A DNA stretch of 17,908 nt from contig CAYYNP010000210.1 in NCBI GenBank assembly GCA_964472545.1, positions 1 to 17,908 on the forward strand, given 5' to 3'. Origin of the DNA: CAYYNP01 sp964472545. GTDB taxonomy: Bacteria > Planctomycetota > Planctomycetia > Pirellulales > Thermoguttaceae. The notes under the pieces were generated by a model. That model made no database searches and was not told the origin of the DNA. It worked only from the letters and a program-made list of their open reading frames with translations. Of the stretch, positions 1 to 8,900 are shown piece after piece; position 1 is the stretch's first letter, and every line of letters starts with the position of its first letter. The translations under genes were made by a program, and so were the position numbers.

Positions 1-64
1 GATCGGGCACCACAGGATCGGGCACCACAGGATCGGGCACCACAGGATCGGGCACCACAGGATC
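1..64. repeat. 15-bp perfect tandem repeat, at least 4 units
   Basis: The unit gatcgggcaccacag occurs four times without mismatch (1-15, 16-30, 31-45, 46-60). A 4-base start of a fifth unit (61-64) follows, and then the match breaks. The array continues to or beyond the left edge. Read on the minus strand in the lipoprotein frame, each unit encodes Asp-Pro-Val-Val-Pro. Identity at every third codon position points to recent expansion by slippage. Confidence 0.95.
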
Positions 65-217
65 AGTCGTCTTTGTTGTCGCTGCTTGTGTCGTGGTGGT
101 CTTGGTTGTCTGCGTAGTTGCGGTGGTCCCGGTGGTCGTGGTCGTCTTGCCGCCGGGGCAGCCGCAGAAGGCCACGGTTAGACCGATGGCCAGCATGAAG
201 ATCAACGCTCTTCTCAT
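1..217 (-). CDS. Predicted secreted lipoprotein, Thr-rich stalk plus DPVVP repeats (3' part missing)
   Basis: I do not recognise a named family. The frame opens at ATG 217-215 and stays open to the window edge, giving 72 codons. GGAGG lies 7 nt upstream, which supports this start; a GTG directly before it (220-218) is the alternative. The product begins MRR followed by a hydrophobic run (ALIFMLAIGLTVAF, residues 4-17) and then C-G-C (18-20). This looks like a lipoprotein signal with C20 as the acylated residue, although the lipobox F-C-G-C is not classical. Residues 24-51 are almost all Thr with a few Lys, Gln and Ala, a likely extended and possibly glycosylated stalk. From residue 52 on, DPVVP repeats four times and runs off the window. 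It lies 117 bp downstream of the aldehyde dehydrogenase on the same strand but has its own candidate promoter. Envelope location is inferred. Confidence 0.72.
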   Translation of the reverse strand, partial: MRRALIFMLAIGLTVAFCGCPGGKTTTTTGTTATTQTTKTTTTQAATTKTTDPVVPDPVVPDPVVPDPVVPD

Positions 218-294
218 CACTTCTCCTCCACTCACGGAAAGGACGGGGAATCTACGGCGGGGCTCATCGGCACAGGCACCACCAAACTACGCTG

Positions 295-323
295 AGAATA
301 CGGCTGCCCCGGTGGCCGGTCAA
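295..323 (-). promoter_or_regulatory. Sigma70-like promoter for the lipoprotein gene
   Basis: On the minus strand TTGACC (323-318, 5/6 match to the -35 consensus) is followed after exactly 17 bp by TATTCT (300-295, 4/6 match to -10). It lies in the gap between the dehydrogenase stop codon and the lipoprotein start. The expected transcription start is near 288, giving a leader of about 70 nt. This suggests the lipoprotein is not wholly dependent on read-through from the upstream gene. Confidence 0.5.
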
Positions 324-334
324 CCCCTCGCAGA

Positions 335-1786
335 TCACTCTCTCAGCGCCAGCGAGACGTACTTTGACTCAAGGTACTCCAATATCCCCTCGCGCCCTCC
401 CTCGCGGCCAATGCCGCTCTGCTTCATGCCGCCAAAGGGGCAGAGCACCGTAGCAGGCGAGAAGTCGCCGATCGAGATGATGCCGGCTTCCAGGCCCTCG
501 GCCACGCGTATGCCGGTAGTCATGTCGTGCGTCGCAATGTAGGCCGCCAGCCCGTATTCGGTGTCGTTGGCCTTCTGAAGGACCTCGTCGAGCGAGCCGA
601 ACGGGATGATCGGCATCAGCGGGCAGAAGGGCTCCTCGACCATCACCTCCATCTCGTCGGTGACGTTGGTAATGATGGTGGGCTCGACAAAATAGCCAAC
701 CTCGGGCGTCTTGGGCCGGCCACCGCCGCAAAGCAGCTTCGCTCCCTTATCCAACGCGTCTTGGATCAGCCGCAACGTCTTCTCGCGATGGCCGGCCGTG
801 GTCACCGGCCCCATCGTGACGCCGTCGTCCATTCCGTTGCCCAGCACGAGTGCTTTGGTTTCCGCCACGACCGCCTCGCAAAACGGCTCGTAGATCTCCT
901 CTTGAATGTAGAAACGGCTGGCCGAAATGCACGACTGGCCGGCGTTGCGGAACTTGCTGGCGCAGGCGAATTTGGCGGCCGCCTCGGCGCCGTAATCCGC
1001 GAAGGCGATAAACGGCGCGTGGCCCCCTAATTCAATCGAGATTTTCTTTACCCCCTCGGCCGACCTCCGCATGATCTCCTTGCCGATCTCGGTCGACCCG
1101 GAGAAGCTGATCTGGCGGACCTTTGGGCTATCGTAGAAGGCCCCCATGCACTCCTCTGCCGGCCCGACGATCAGATTGGCAACGCCGGGTGGAACGCCCG
1201 CATCCTCGAGGCACTCGAAGAGTTTGATCAGGTTCAACGGCGTCTCGGTCGACGGGCGACAGACACACGTACACCCGGCCGCCAAGGCGGGGGCGATCTT
1301 TCGGCCTTGCAGAAACAGTGGGAAGTTCCAAGGCGAGATCATCGCACACACACCGATCGGCTGATGGAAGATGAACAGCCGCTTGTTGGGAAAGTGCGAA
1401 GGAACGATCTCGCCGTAGACGCGGGTCGCCTCTTCGGCGTACCACTCGAAGAACGTAGCATTTGCCAGCACTTCCAGCCGGGCCTCGGCCAGCGGCTTCC
1501 CTTGCTCCAGAGTCAAGGCTTCAGCGATCTCGTCAACTCGCTGACGAATCAACTCGCCGGTTTTTCGCAGAGGGATTTCCCGCTCGTAGGGAGTCATCTC
1601 CCGCCACGCTTTTCCGGCCCGATGTGCAGCCTCGACGGCCCGCTCGGTCTCGGTGCGGCCACAACTCGCCACCCGGCACACCAGTGCCTCCGTAGCGGGA
1701 TTGACGATGTCGATCGATCGGCCGGCGTCGGCCTCACACCATTTGCCGTCGATATAGAGCGATCCGCGAATTTGGGGGGACGTCAT
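335..1786 (-). CDS. NAD(P)-dependent aldehyde dehydrogenase, succinate-semialdehyde dehydrogenase type
   Basis: This is a full-length ALDH-superfamily enzyme of 483 residues, a normal size, predicted cytosolic, oxidising an aldehyde to its acid with NAD(P). Visible landmarks are PWNFP with oxyanion Asn154, the Rossmann loop GSTEIG (230-235), ELGGHAP with general base Glu252, and NAGQSC with nucleophile Cys286. The C-terminal PFGGMKQSGIGREG motif and the KFRNAGQSC context resemble GabD-type succinate-semialdehyde dehydrogenases, but the true substrate is not proven. The start chosen is ATG 1786-1784, because GGAG and AAGG lie just upstream. An ATG at 1801, giving 488 residues, lacks a ribosome site. 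One oddity is that the normally conserved cofactor-binding Lys of the KPSE-like motif is Arg177 here (CRPSTETP). The gene is divergent from the PilZ-like gene. Confidence 0.93.
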   Translation of the reverse strand: MTSPQIRGSLYIDGKWCEADAGRSIDIVNPATEALVCRVASCGRTETERAVEAAHRAGKAWREMTPYEREIPLRKTGELIRQRVDEIAEALTLEQGKPLAEARLEVLANATFFEWYAEEATRVYGEIVPSHFPNKRLFIFHQPIGVCAMISPWNFPLFLQGRKIAPALAAGCTCVCRPSTETPLNLIKLFECLEDAGVPPGVANLIVGPAEECMGAFYDSPKVRQISFSGSTEIGKEIMRRSAEGVKKISIELGGHAPFIAFADYGAEAAAKFACASKFRNAGQSCISASRFYIQEEIYEPFCEAVVAETKALVLGNGMDDGVTMGPVTTAGHREKTLRLIQDALDKGAKLLCGGGRPKTPEVGYFVEPTIITNVTDEMEVMVEEPFCPLMPIIPFGSLDEVLQKANDTEYGLAAYIATHDMTTGIRVAEGLEAGIISIGDFSPATVLCPFGGMKQSGIGREGGREGILEYLESKYVSLALRE

Positions 1787-1828
1787 AAGGCCTTTCTCCA
1801 TCGGGATTTGCGGCTCAGCCGCCGAAAG

Positions 1829-1840
1829 CGTGTCGACACG
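1829..1840. promoter_or_regulatory. Perfect 12-bp palindrome, possible operator
   Basis: CGTGTCGACACG is identical to its own reverse complement over 12 bp. It covers the predicted transcription start of the dehydrogenase gene, immediately downstream of its candidate -10 box, in the region between two divergent genes. This is a typical place for a dimeric repressor to bind. No regulator gene is visible in the window, so the function is inferred. Confidence 0.35.
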
Positions 1841-1842
1841 TC

Positions 1843-1871
1843 ACTCTAGCGGCCCAAGCCCCCGGCATCAA
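1843..1871 (-). promoter_or_regulatory. Candidate promoter of the aldehyde dehydrogenase gene
   Basis: On the minus strand TTGATG (1871-1866, 4/6) and TAGAGT (1848-1843, 4/6) are separated by exactly 17 bp. The start of transcription would fall near 1836, about 50 nt before the ATG. Both hexamers are only moderate matches, so this is suggestive. Its support is the correct spacing and position, and the palindrome that sits on the predicted start point. Confidence 0.35.
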
Positions 1872-2083
1872 GGAGCCAACCGGACGATTGCGGCCGACAG
1901 CGCCCGAACTCGGCATCGCAGCCCTGTCCATGCACGCCATGCAGCGTGAGGTACACTTGCCTACAAGGCCGGCCGGCGGCAACCGCGCTCTAGCGATGCT
2001 CGTACCGTGCTCGCGGTTTGCCATTTGTCGCCACCGTCTGTCAGGATTTGGACTCGCGGCCAGCGGACAAACAGGTCTCTGTC

Positions 2084-2455
2084 ATGCCACGCCCAGTCAC
2101 GGCCATTCAGCCGCGCAACCCTCGCCATCCCGCCGCAGAGGAATCGGGCGTTCGCATCGAGATCCTGCGATCGGCGGTTGCCAGCACGTTCGGTGCAGAA
2201 CTGGTGAACTTGTCGCGCAACGGATTTCAACTCCGCACGACGGCGCCGTTGGCCCGCGGCGAATCGATCACACTGCAAATGCGCGACCCGCAGACGGGGT
2301 TTCAGACGTCGTTGCCGGCCACTGTGAAGTGGCGACGCGCGGCCGATGACGGCTGGTGGTCGTACGGCGGCACCTTCACCGAAACGGTCGATTGGGAAAC
2401 GCTCGGCGAGTTGTTTCTGAACAAGATCCTCGACGCCGACGGCCACGGTTGCTGA
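2084..2455 (+). CDS. PilZ-like domain protein
   Basis: This is a 123-residue single-domain protein. Residues about 24-110 follow the PilZ pattern: VRIEIL, then AELVNLSRNGFQL with the (D/N)xSxxG motif as NLSRNG at 42-47, then a GESITLQM strand, a TVKWRR strand and a GGTF ending. PilZ domains bind cyclic di-GMP and switch partner proteins controlling motility, polysaccharide export or matrix. The N-terminal RxxxR arm that normally clamps the nucleotide is not intact: only RNPR (11-14) is seen, so binding is uncertain. The ATG at 2084 was chosen as start. A TTG 66 nt upstream would also be in frame, and neither has a strong Shine-Dalgarno (a weak AGG lies 8 nt before the ATG). No signal peptide or membrane segment is visible. 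Confidence 0.72.
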   Translation: MPRPVTAIQPRNPRHPAAEESGVRIEILRSAVASTFGAELVNLSRNGFQLRTTAPLARGESITLQMRDPQTGFQTSLPATVKWRRAADDGWWSYGGTFTETVDWETLGELFLNKILDADGHGC

Positions 2456-2697
2456 GCAACGCCGGGCCGAATCGAGTGCCCTTTGTGGGCGGCGGCATCG
2501 GGCCATTGATCACAGAGCGGACCGCTGCGTGAAGTCTCGGCGCGGAATGTCGCCGGTTGATCGCGGCGCGATGTCGGCCGCCCTCTCCCGCCTCGATTCG
2601 CTTCTCTAAGCGGATCTTACACGGCTCTCGTTCCGCGCACGCTCCTCGCGCCAGCCACGACCGCTTCTTCTGCCAAGAACTACCAGTCAGGGGGGAC

Positions 2698-2760
2698 GCA
2701 TTTTCCCCATGTTTTGCGAGGAAGGCCGTATTTCCCCCATTCGGCTGCATTTTTCCCAAA
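2698..2760. repeat. Three ATTTTCCCC-like elements upstream of the giant gene
   Basis: gcattttccccat (2698-2710), gtatttcccccat (2728-2740) and gcatttttcccaaa (2747-2760) are imperfect direct copies of one element. Their start-to-start distances are 30 and 19 bp. They stand just upstream of the candidate promoter of the LEPR-XLL gene, where activator or architectural protein sites would be expected. Confidence 0.5.
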
Positions 2761-2795
2761 TTCGCGTCCATAAAGCAACAAAACACTTGACTTAT

Positions 2796-2804
2796 TGGTA
2801 CAAT
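2796..2804 (+). promoter_or_regulatory. Extended -10 promoter candidate of the first giant gene
   Basis: TGGTACAAT combines a TGn extension with TACAAT, a 5/6 match to the -10 consensus, in the most AT-rich part of the upstream region. The matching -35 position is poor (about 3/6), as is usual for extended -10 promoters. It predicts a start near 2811 and a leader of about 90 nt. A TTGACT at 2787-2792 paired with AAAAAT at 2811-2816 (18-bp spacer) is an alternative. Confidence 0.4.
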
Positions 2805-2886
2805 TCGTTCAAAAATTAAAGCTTGTTGTTGTGGGCGAATCCGCTCAGACCGAAAGCCCCCAGGCGAGTCAACCGCTCCCCCCTCT

Positions 2887-2892
2887 AAGGAG
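2887..2892 (+). promoter_or_regulatory. Ribosome binding site deciding the start at 2903
   Basis: AAGGAG ends 10 nt before ATG 2903-2905. The frame is open farther back, to a TTG at 2795, but that codon lies inside the candidate promoter. Starting at 2903 puts the Arg-rich LEPR-XLL leader at the N-terminus, as in the family. Confidence 0.7.
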
Positions 2893-2902
2893 AGAGAAGC
2901 AA

Positions 2903-5900
2903 ATGCCTCTTGTATCATCCATGAATCGCGTACGAAGATTCCTCGACCGTGCCCTTTTGAAAAACAGCAGTCGGCGCGGCCGGCGCAGGGGCTCGAGTTG
3001 GGTTCCCCTGCAGCTTGAAGGGCTTGAGCAAAGGCAGTTGCTCTCGATTACTCCCACCGCATTGGCGTTGGCCGCCGACGACCCGATCGACTGTGGCGTC
3101 GCCGTGGCAAGTGAGGCGGACGCCGGGGATCAGGTCCTGCCGGATCTCGACACGAGCGGATCGCAGCAGCCGGTGTTCCCGGCCGCGGTGGAAGCGACGA
3201 TCGACGTTGGCATTCACACGCTGTTGCCCAACACGCCCGGCCAGTTGATTCCGGTCCATGTGGTCATCGGAGACGGCACGCCGGGTACTGGCGGAGTGAC
3301 TCTAAACGCCCAAGTAGGAGACGGCGGACCGGAACGGGTCAACGTGCCCGTGGACCCGCCGCTGCCGCCGGGAGAAGACGGACCGGAGATCACGCACGTC
3401 GAGTTGCTCGACGGCGGGGCTTTCGGCCCGACGATCTTCGGAGCGGTTGGCAACTTCGGGCATTTCGGGACGGTCGGTGAGATTCCTCAGTTCTTCGGAC
3501 AGAACACGGCCACGATCACAGGAGCGGTCCCGCCGAACGGTCTGCTGGCGGTGCTCACGATCGACACGACAGGCTTCTTCGCGGGAGAGGGCCCGTGGGA
3601 TCTGAGCCTTGGCGATACACTCAGCGGATCGACGCGACTGGACGACGATACGCCGGAAGTCAACCCGGTGCCGTTGGTCATTACCGATGGGCTGGTCAAG
3701 TTCGACGATCCGCCGGGGGTGGCGGGGACGAAGTTTAACGACCTCGATGGTGACGGCGAGAAGGATGGCAACGAGTCCGGTCTGGAAGGTTGGGAGATAT
3801 ACCTGGATCTGAACGGGAACGGCGCCCAGGATGCCGGTGAGCCGTCCGCGTTGACCGACGAGAACGGCGAGTACTACATCGAGGCCGACGACGGGCAGTA
3901 CGTCGTTGCCGAGGTGCCTCAAGGCAGTTGGGTGCAGACCTTCCCGGTCGGCGGCACGCACCAAGTCACGATCGTCGACAGCGGACTCGTCGAAGATATC
4001 AACTTCGGCAACCGTCTTCCGGCCGGAATTCACGGTGAGAAGTTCAACGACCTCGACGGCGACGGCGAGAAAGACGGCAACGAGCCGGGCTTGGCAGGCT
4101 GGCAGATCTACCTTGACCTGAACGAGAACGACGCCTTGGACGACGGCGAGCCGGTCGAAGTAACCGGCCCCGACGGGTCCTACTCCTTTACCGTCGCGCC
4201 GGGTACGTACGTCGTGGCCGAAGTGCAACAGGCCGGCTGGGAGCAGACGTTCCCCAGCGGCGGCGGCATCGGGCCTGCAAACCCCGGCACGCCGGCGCCG
4301 GGCGCGGGTATCATAAGCTACGACCCAAACACGGGTGAATTCAAGATCTCGGTCAACCAGGTGATGAGCTGGAACCTCAACAGCCCGGGGCTGTTTGACG
4401 GGCCGGGGCTGCCGGGGGTGCTCGATATTCTTCCGAGGGGCAACCCGTTCAACTTGGTCTCGGCAAACCCGAACACCGTAGGCGAGGGCTTGCCGGGTGC
4501 TCCGTTGTTCAGCTACGACAACGTCTATTTGGGTCAACTGACCCAGCCCGGTGCCGACCCGGGGCTGCTGGAGCTACAGACCGCAACCGAATTCGGCGCG
4601 GAACCGACGATTGGACAGATCATCGTCAGCACCGGCGGCGGCGAGCCGGTCACCACCCACACGGTCACCGTCGGACAGGGCGAGGTGATCGCCGACGTCG
4701 ATTTCGGCAACCATACGGAGGGCGCGATCGTCGGCACCAAGTTCGATGACCAGGACGGCGACGGCGTCTTTGATGCCAACGAATCGGGCCTCGAGGGGTG
4801 GACGATCTTCCTCGACGACGGTGACGGCACTCTGGAGGCCGGCGAAGTGTCGACGACGACCGACGCCAATGGTGTGTATGCGTTTACCGGCTTGGTACCG
4901 GGAACTTACACGGTTGCAGAAGTCCAGGATCCCGACTGGCTGCAAACGGCACCCGCCGGAGGCGTCCATGTGGTCGACGTCTTGCCGGGCGGCGTTGCCG
5001 ACGAGGTCGATTTCGGCAACCAAGGCAGGCCGGGCGCGATCGAGGGAATCAAGTTCCTCGACGAGAATCGCAGTGGGGTGCAGGACGCAGGCGAACCGGG
5101 CCTCGAGGGCTGGCAGATCTTCCTCGACGAAGACGGCGACGGCAATCTCGACGCCGGCGAGCCCGTGCAACTGACCGACGCACAGGGTAACTACCGCTTC
5201 GACGGCCTGACGCCGGGCGACTACACGGTAGCCGAAGTGATTCCGCTGGCCGCTCCACCGTGGTTCGCGATCACCCCGTCTTCGGTCGATGTTACCGTGG
5301 CGCCGAATACGACGGTCGAGGTCGACTTCGGCAACCTGCAGATCGACGGATTCAGCATCACCGGCGTGAAGTGGCTCGACGCTAACGGCAACGGCGAACA
5401 AGACGCAGGCGAGCCGGGGCTGCCGGGCTGGACGATCTACCTCGACGAGAACGACAACGGGGCCCTCGACGCCGGCGAGCCCACTCAGGTCACCGATGAA
5501 AACGGGGCGTATCGGTTCATCGGACTGCCGCCCGACACGTATTACGTCGGTGAGGTGGAGCAGGCGAACTGGACGCAGACGCATCCTCTGCGGTCGGGCG
5601 GCTCGAACGATCCGGTCGATCCGGGGCCGACCGATCCGGGCACGGCCAAGGCGGTCTACAACGCCCTTTCCGGTGAATGGAAGGTATCGGTCAACGGTCT
5701 GATGAGTTGGAGCTTCGTCTCCCTGGGCCTCTTCCGCCCCGATGTCCGCGACGTCGTGCTCGCAGCGGGGGATCTTCCGTCGGCCCCCTTTGGGACGTTT
5801 CTATCGGCCAACAGCAACACGGTGGGCGAAGCGTCGTTCGGCCTGCCGTTGGCGTACACGAACACGAGCGTAGGCAATATCGTCGACCCGGCTCTGACCC

Positions 5901-8900
5901 CGGAGGAAGCGCTCGCCCTGATCGACGCGCCGGGCGTACCCCCGGATCAGCAAACGATCCGTCTCGAGTACGCCGTCACATTGGGAACTGGTCTGCGATA
6001 CGGCGACATCGAAATCGTTGCCGGCACGTTCGTCAAGACGCACGAAGTCGTGATTGAGGCCGAGGACGTCGTAGGGGTCGACTTCGGAAACAACCCCGAC
6101 CGCGGGTCGATCCAGGGCATGAAGTTCGAGGATCTCGACGGCGACGGCGTCAAAGACCCCGGCGAGCCGGGGTTGGCCGAGTGGACGATCTTCATCGACA
6201 CCAACGGAGACGGCCTGCTCGACGGGGGCGAGACCTCGACGACTACCGGACCCAACGGTGAATACGCCTTCACCGGGTTGCTGCCGGGCACCTACACGAT
6301 TGCCGAGCAGGGCCAGGACAGGTGGGTACAAACGGCTCCGGCCGGCGGTGTGTACGAGGTGACGTTGGACGCCGGCGAGATCGTGTCGGGCAAGAATTTC
6401 GGTAACACACCGGGCCCCGGTTCGATCAGTGGCGTGAAGTTCTTTGATGTAGACCAGGACGGTGTAAAGGACAACGGCGAACAGTTGCTGCCCGGGTGGA
6501 CGATCTACCTGGACGAGAACAACAACGGCGAACTCGACGCCGGCGAAAGGACCACGGTGACCGAGCCGGACGGGACCTACGAGTTTCTCAATCTCAGTCC
6601 CGGCACGTACTACGTCGGCGAGGTGAACCAAGCGAACTGGGAGCAGACGTTCCCGATCGGCGGCACGCATCAGGTCGCCGTGGTGTCCGGCGAAGACACC
6701 GGCAACATCGACTTCGGCAACTGGGTCGACGTAGCAACCATCTCCGGTACGAAATTCAACGACGTCAACCAGAACGGCCAGAGAGACGGGGGAGAAGCAG
6801 GGTTGCCGGGCTGGACGATATTCCTCGACTCGGACGGTGACGGCGTGTTGGACGTCGGCGAACCGTCGACGATCACCGACCCCAACGGCAATTACTCCTT
6901 TGGCGTGGATGCGGGGACGTACAACGTCGCCGAAGAGGCTCAGGCCAATTGGCATCAGACCGCCCCGGCCAACGGCAAGCACGTGGTCACGGTCACGCTG
7001 GGGCAACAGGTCACCGGCAAGGACTTCGGCAACTGGGGCGATCCGGGGTCGATCAGCGGCGTGAAGTTCTTCGACGCCAATCGGAACACTCAGCCGGATG
7101 CGGGCGAGTTGCCGTTGTCCGGCTGGACGATCTTCGTTGACCTCGACGGCGACGGCGTCCTGGATGCCGGGGAACCGTCGGACGTAACGGACGCTCAGGG
7201 TGCGTACAGCATCGGCGGATTGGCTCCCGGCAACTACACGGTTGCCGAAGACGGTCTTCAACAGCCTTGGGTACAGACCTTCCCGGCCGGCGGCGCTCAT
7301 CAAGTGACCGTCGTGGCCGGCCAAGACACCGGCGGAGTCAACTTCGGCAACTGGGCCCCGCCGGCGTCGATTTCCGGCGTCAAGTTCGACGACTTGGATC
7401 AAGACGGCCACCGCGACGGCGGCGAGCCGGGACTGGCAGGCTGGACGATCTTCATCGACGGCAATGGCAACAGTCTGTTGGACGCCGGCGAGCAGTCGAC
7501 GATCACCGGATCCGACGGGTCGTACACGTTCTCAGGACTGGAGCCCGGCACGTACACGGTGGCCGAGGAAATCAAGCCCCACTGGAGCCAGACAGCGCCG
7601 GTCGGCGGCACGCACGTGGTCACCGTCGGCTGGGGCGATAACGCAATCGACAAGGACTTCGGCAACGTCCCCGATCCGGCCGCGATCACCGGCACGAAGT
7701 ACAACGACCTGGACCGCGACGGCGTCTTCGACGTCGGTGAGCCGGGCCTGGCGGGTTGGACGATCTTCCTCGATACCAACGGCAACGGCGTAGCGGACGC
7801 CGGCGAGGCAACGGCCACGACCGACGTCAACGGCAACTACAGCTTCGCCGGCCTGCGGTTCGGCACCTATACGGTGGCCGAGCAACGCGAGGCCGGATGG
7901 TTGCCCACCGCCCCGATGTCCGTCACGGTAACGGTTGCTGCGGGCGAAACGCTCGCAGACGTCGACTTCTTCAACCGGGAAATCGACCCCAACGAGGGCA
8001 TTATCGAAGGCGTGAAGTGGGAAGACGTCGACGGCGACGGCGTACGCGACGACGGCGAGCCGCTGCTGGAAGGCTGGACAATCTACCTGGACGAAAACGA
8101 CAACGGCCAGTTCGACCAGGGCGAGCGGACCGAAGTCACCGATCAGAACGGAGCCTATTCGTTCCTGGGCCTGACACCGGGCACCTACTACGTCGGCGAA
8201 ATCGAGCAGGCCGGGTGGGAGCAGACCGCGCCGAAGCGGACCGGTGACGCCGGGCCGGTGGATCCCGGGAGCGTGCCGCCGGGAGTCGCCCGGGCGAGTT
8301 ACGACTCGGCGTCGGGCGAATGGCAAGTATCGGTCAACGGCCTGATGACCTGGAACTTCGTCTCCCTGAGCCTTTTCCGGCCCGACGTCCGCAGCGTGGT
8401 ACTCGCGGCCGGCGACCTGCCCTCGATGCCGTTTGGGACGTTTCTTTCGGCCAACCAGAACACGGTGGGTGAGGCGTCGTTCGGCATGCCGCTGACGTAT
8501 GAGAACGTGCTGGTCGGCAGTATCACCGACCCGCCCTTGACCACGGAAGAGGCGATCGAACTGACCAATGCGCCGGGCGTGGCTCCGGAAGATCAACTGA
8601 TCCGCTTGGAATACGCCGTGACGCTCGGGGCAGATTTACAGTACGGCGAAATTCTCATCGGCGGTGGCGAGACTTTCTATACGGCCGAGGTCGTGCTGGG
8701 GGCGGGCGAGTTGGTCTCGGATATCGATTTCGGAAACGTCCGTACCGGAGGTTCGATCGAGGGAACCAAGTTCAGCGACCTCGACAACGACGGCGTATGG
8801 GACAACGGCGAGCCGGGCTTGCCCGGTTGGACGATCTTCATCGACGCCAACAGCAACGGCACGCTCGACGACGGCGAACTCTCCACGAGGACCGGTTCCG

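Larger units (their letters stand above)
2456..2902. other. Non-coding region upstream of the first giant gene
   Basis: I see no convincing gene or RNA gene in these 447 bases; short open frames here lack ribosome sites and familiar composition. The first half has the GC-rich composition of the genome. From about 2700 it turns AT-rich. It then holds three ATTTTCCCC-like elements, an extended -10 promoter candidate and the ribosome site of the giant gene, which are listed separately. A 6-bp inverted repeat, GGACGC at 2694-2699 and GCGTCC at 2764-2769, brackets the three elements. Confidence 0.6.

Noticed and set aside
1..64. Tandem repeat considered as a CRISPR array or iteron origin
   Set aside because: The 15-bp units abut without spacers and lie in frame in a lipoprotein gene, encoding DPVVP.
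1815..2024. Small minus-strand open frame (69 codons) upstream of the dehydrogenase, and overlapping plus-strand frames at 1888-2349 and 2007-2207
   Set aside because: No ribosome site, no familiar motif, and overlap with the better supported PilZ-like gene and the promoter region.
2448..2460. Hairpin GTTGC-TGA-GCAAC over the stop codon of the PilZ-like gene
   Set aside because: Only a 5-bp stem with a 3-base loop and no run of T after it, so it is not convincing as an intrinsic terminator.
2557..2790. Plus-strand open frame of 77 codons before the first giant gene
   Set aside because: Composition changes abruptly along it, following the AT-rich regulatory patch; no Shine-Dalgarno site or recognisable domain.
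2795..2902. Upstream extension of the first giant protein to a TTG at 2795
   Set aside because: The TTG lies within the promoter candidate and has no ribosome site, while ATG 2903 has AAGGAG and yields the expected LEPR-XLL leader.
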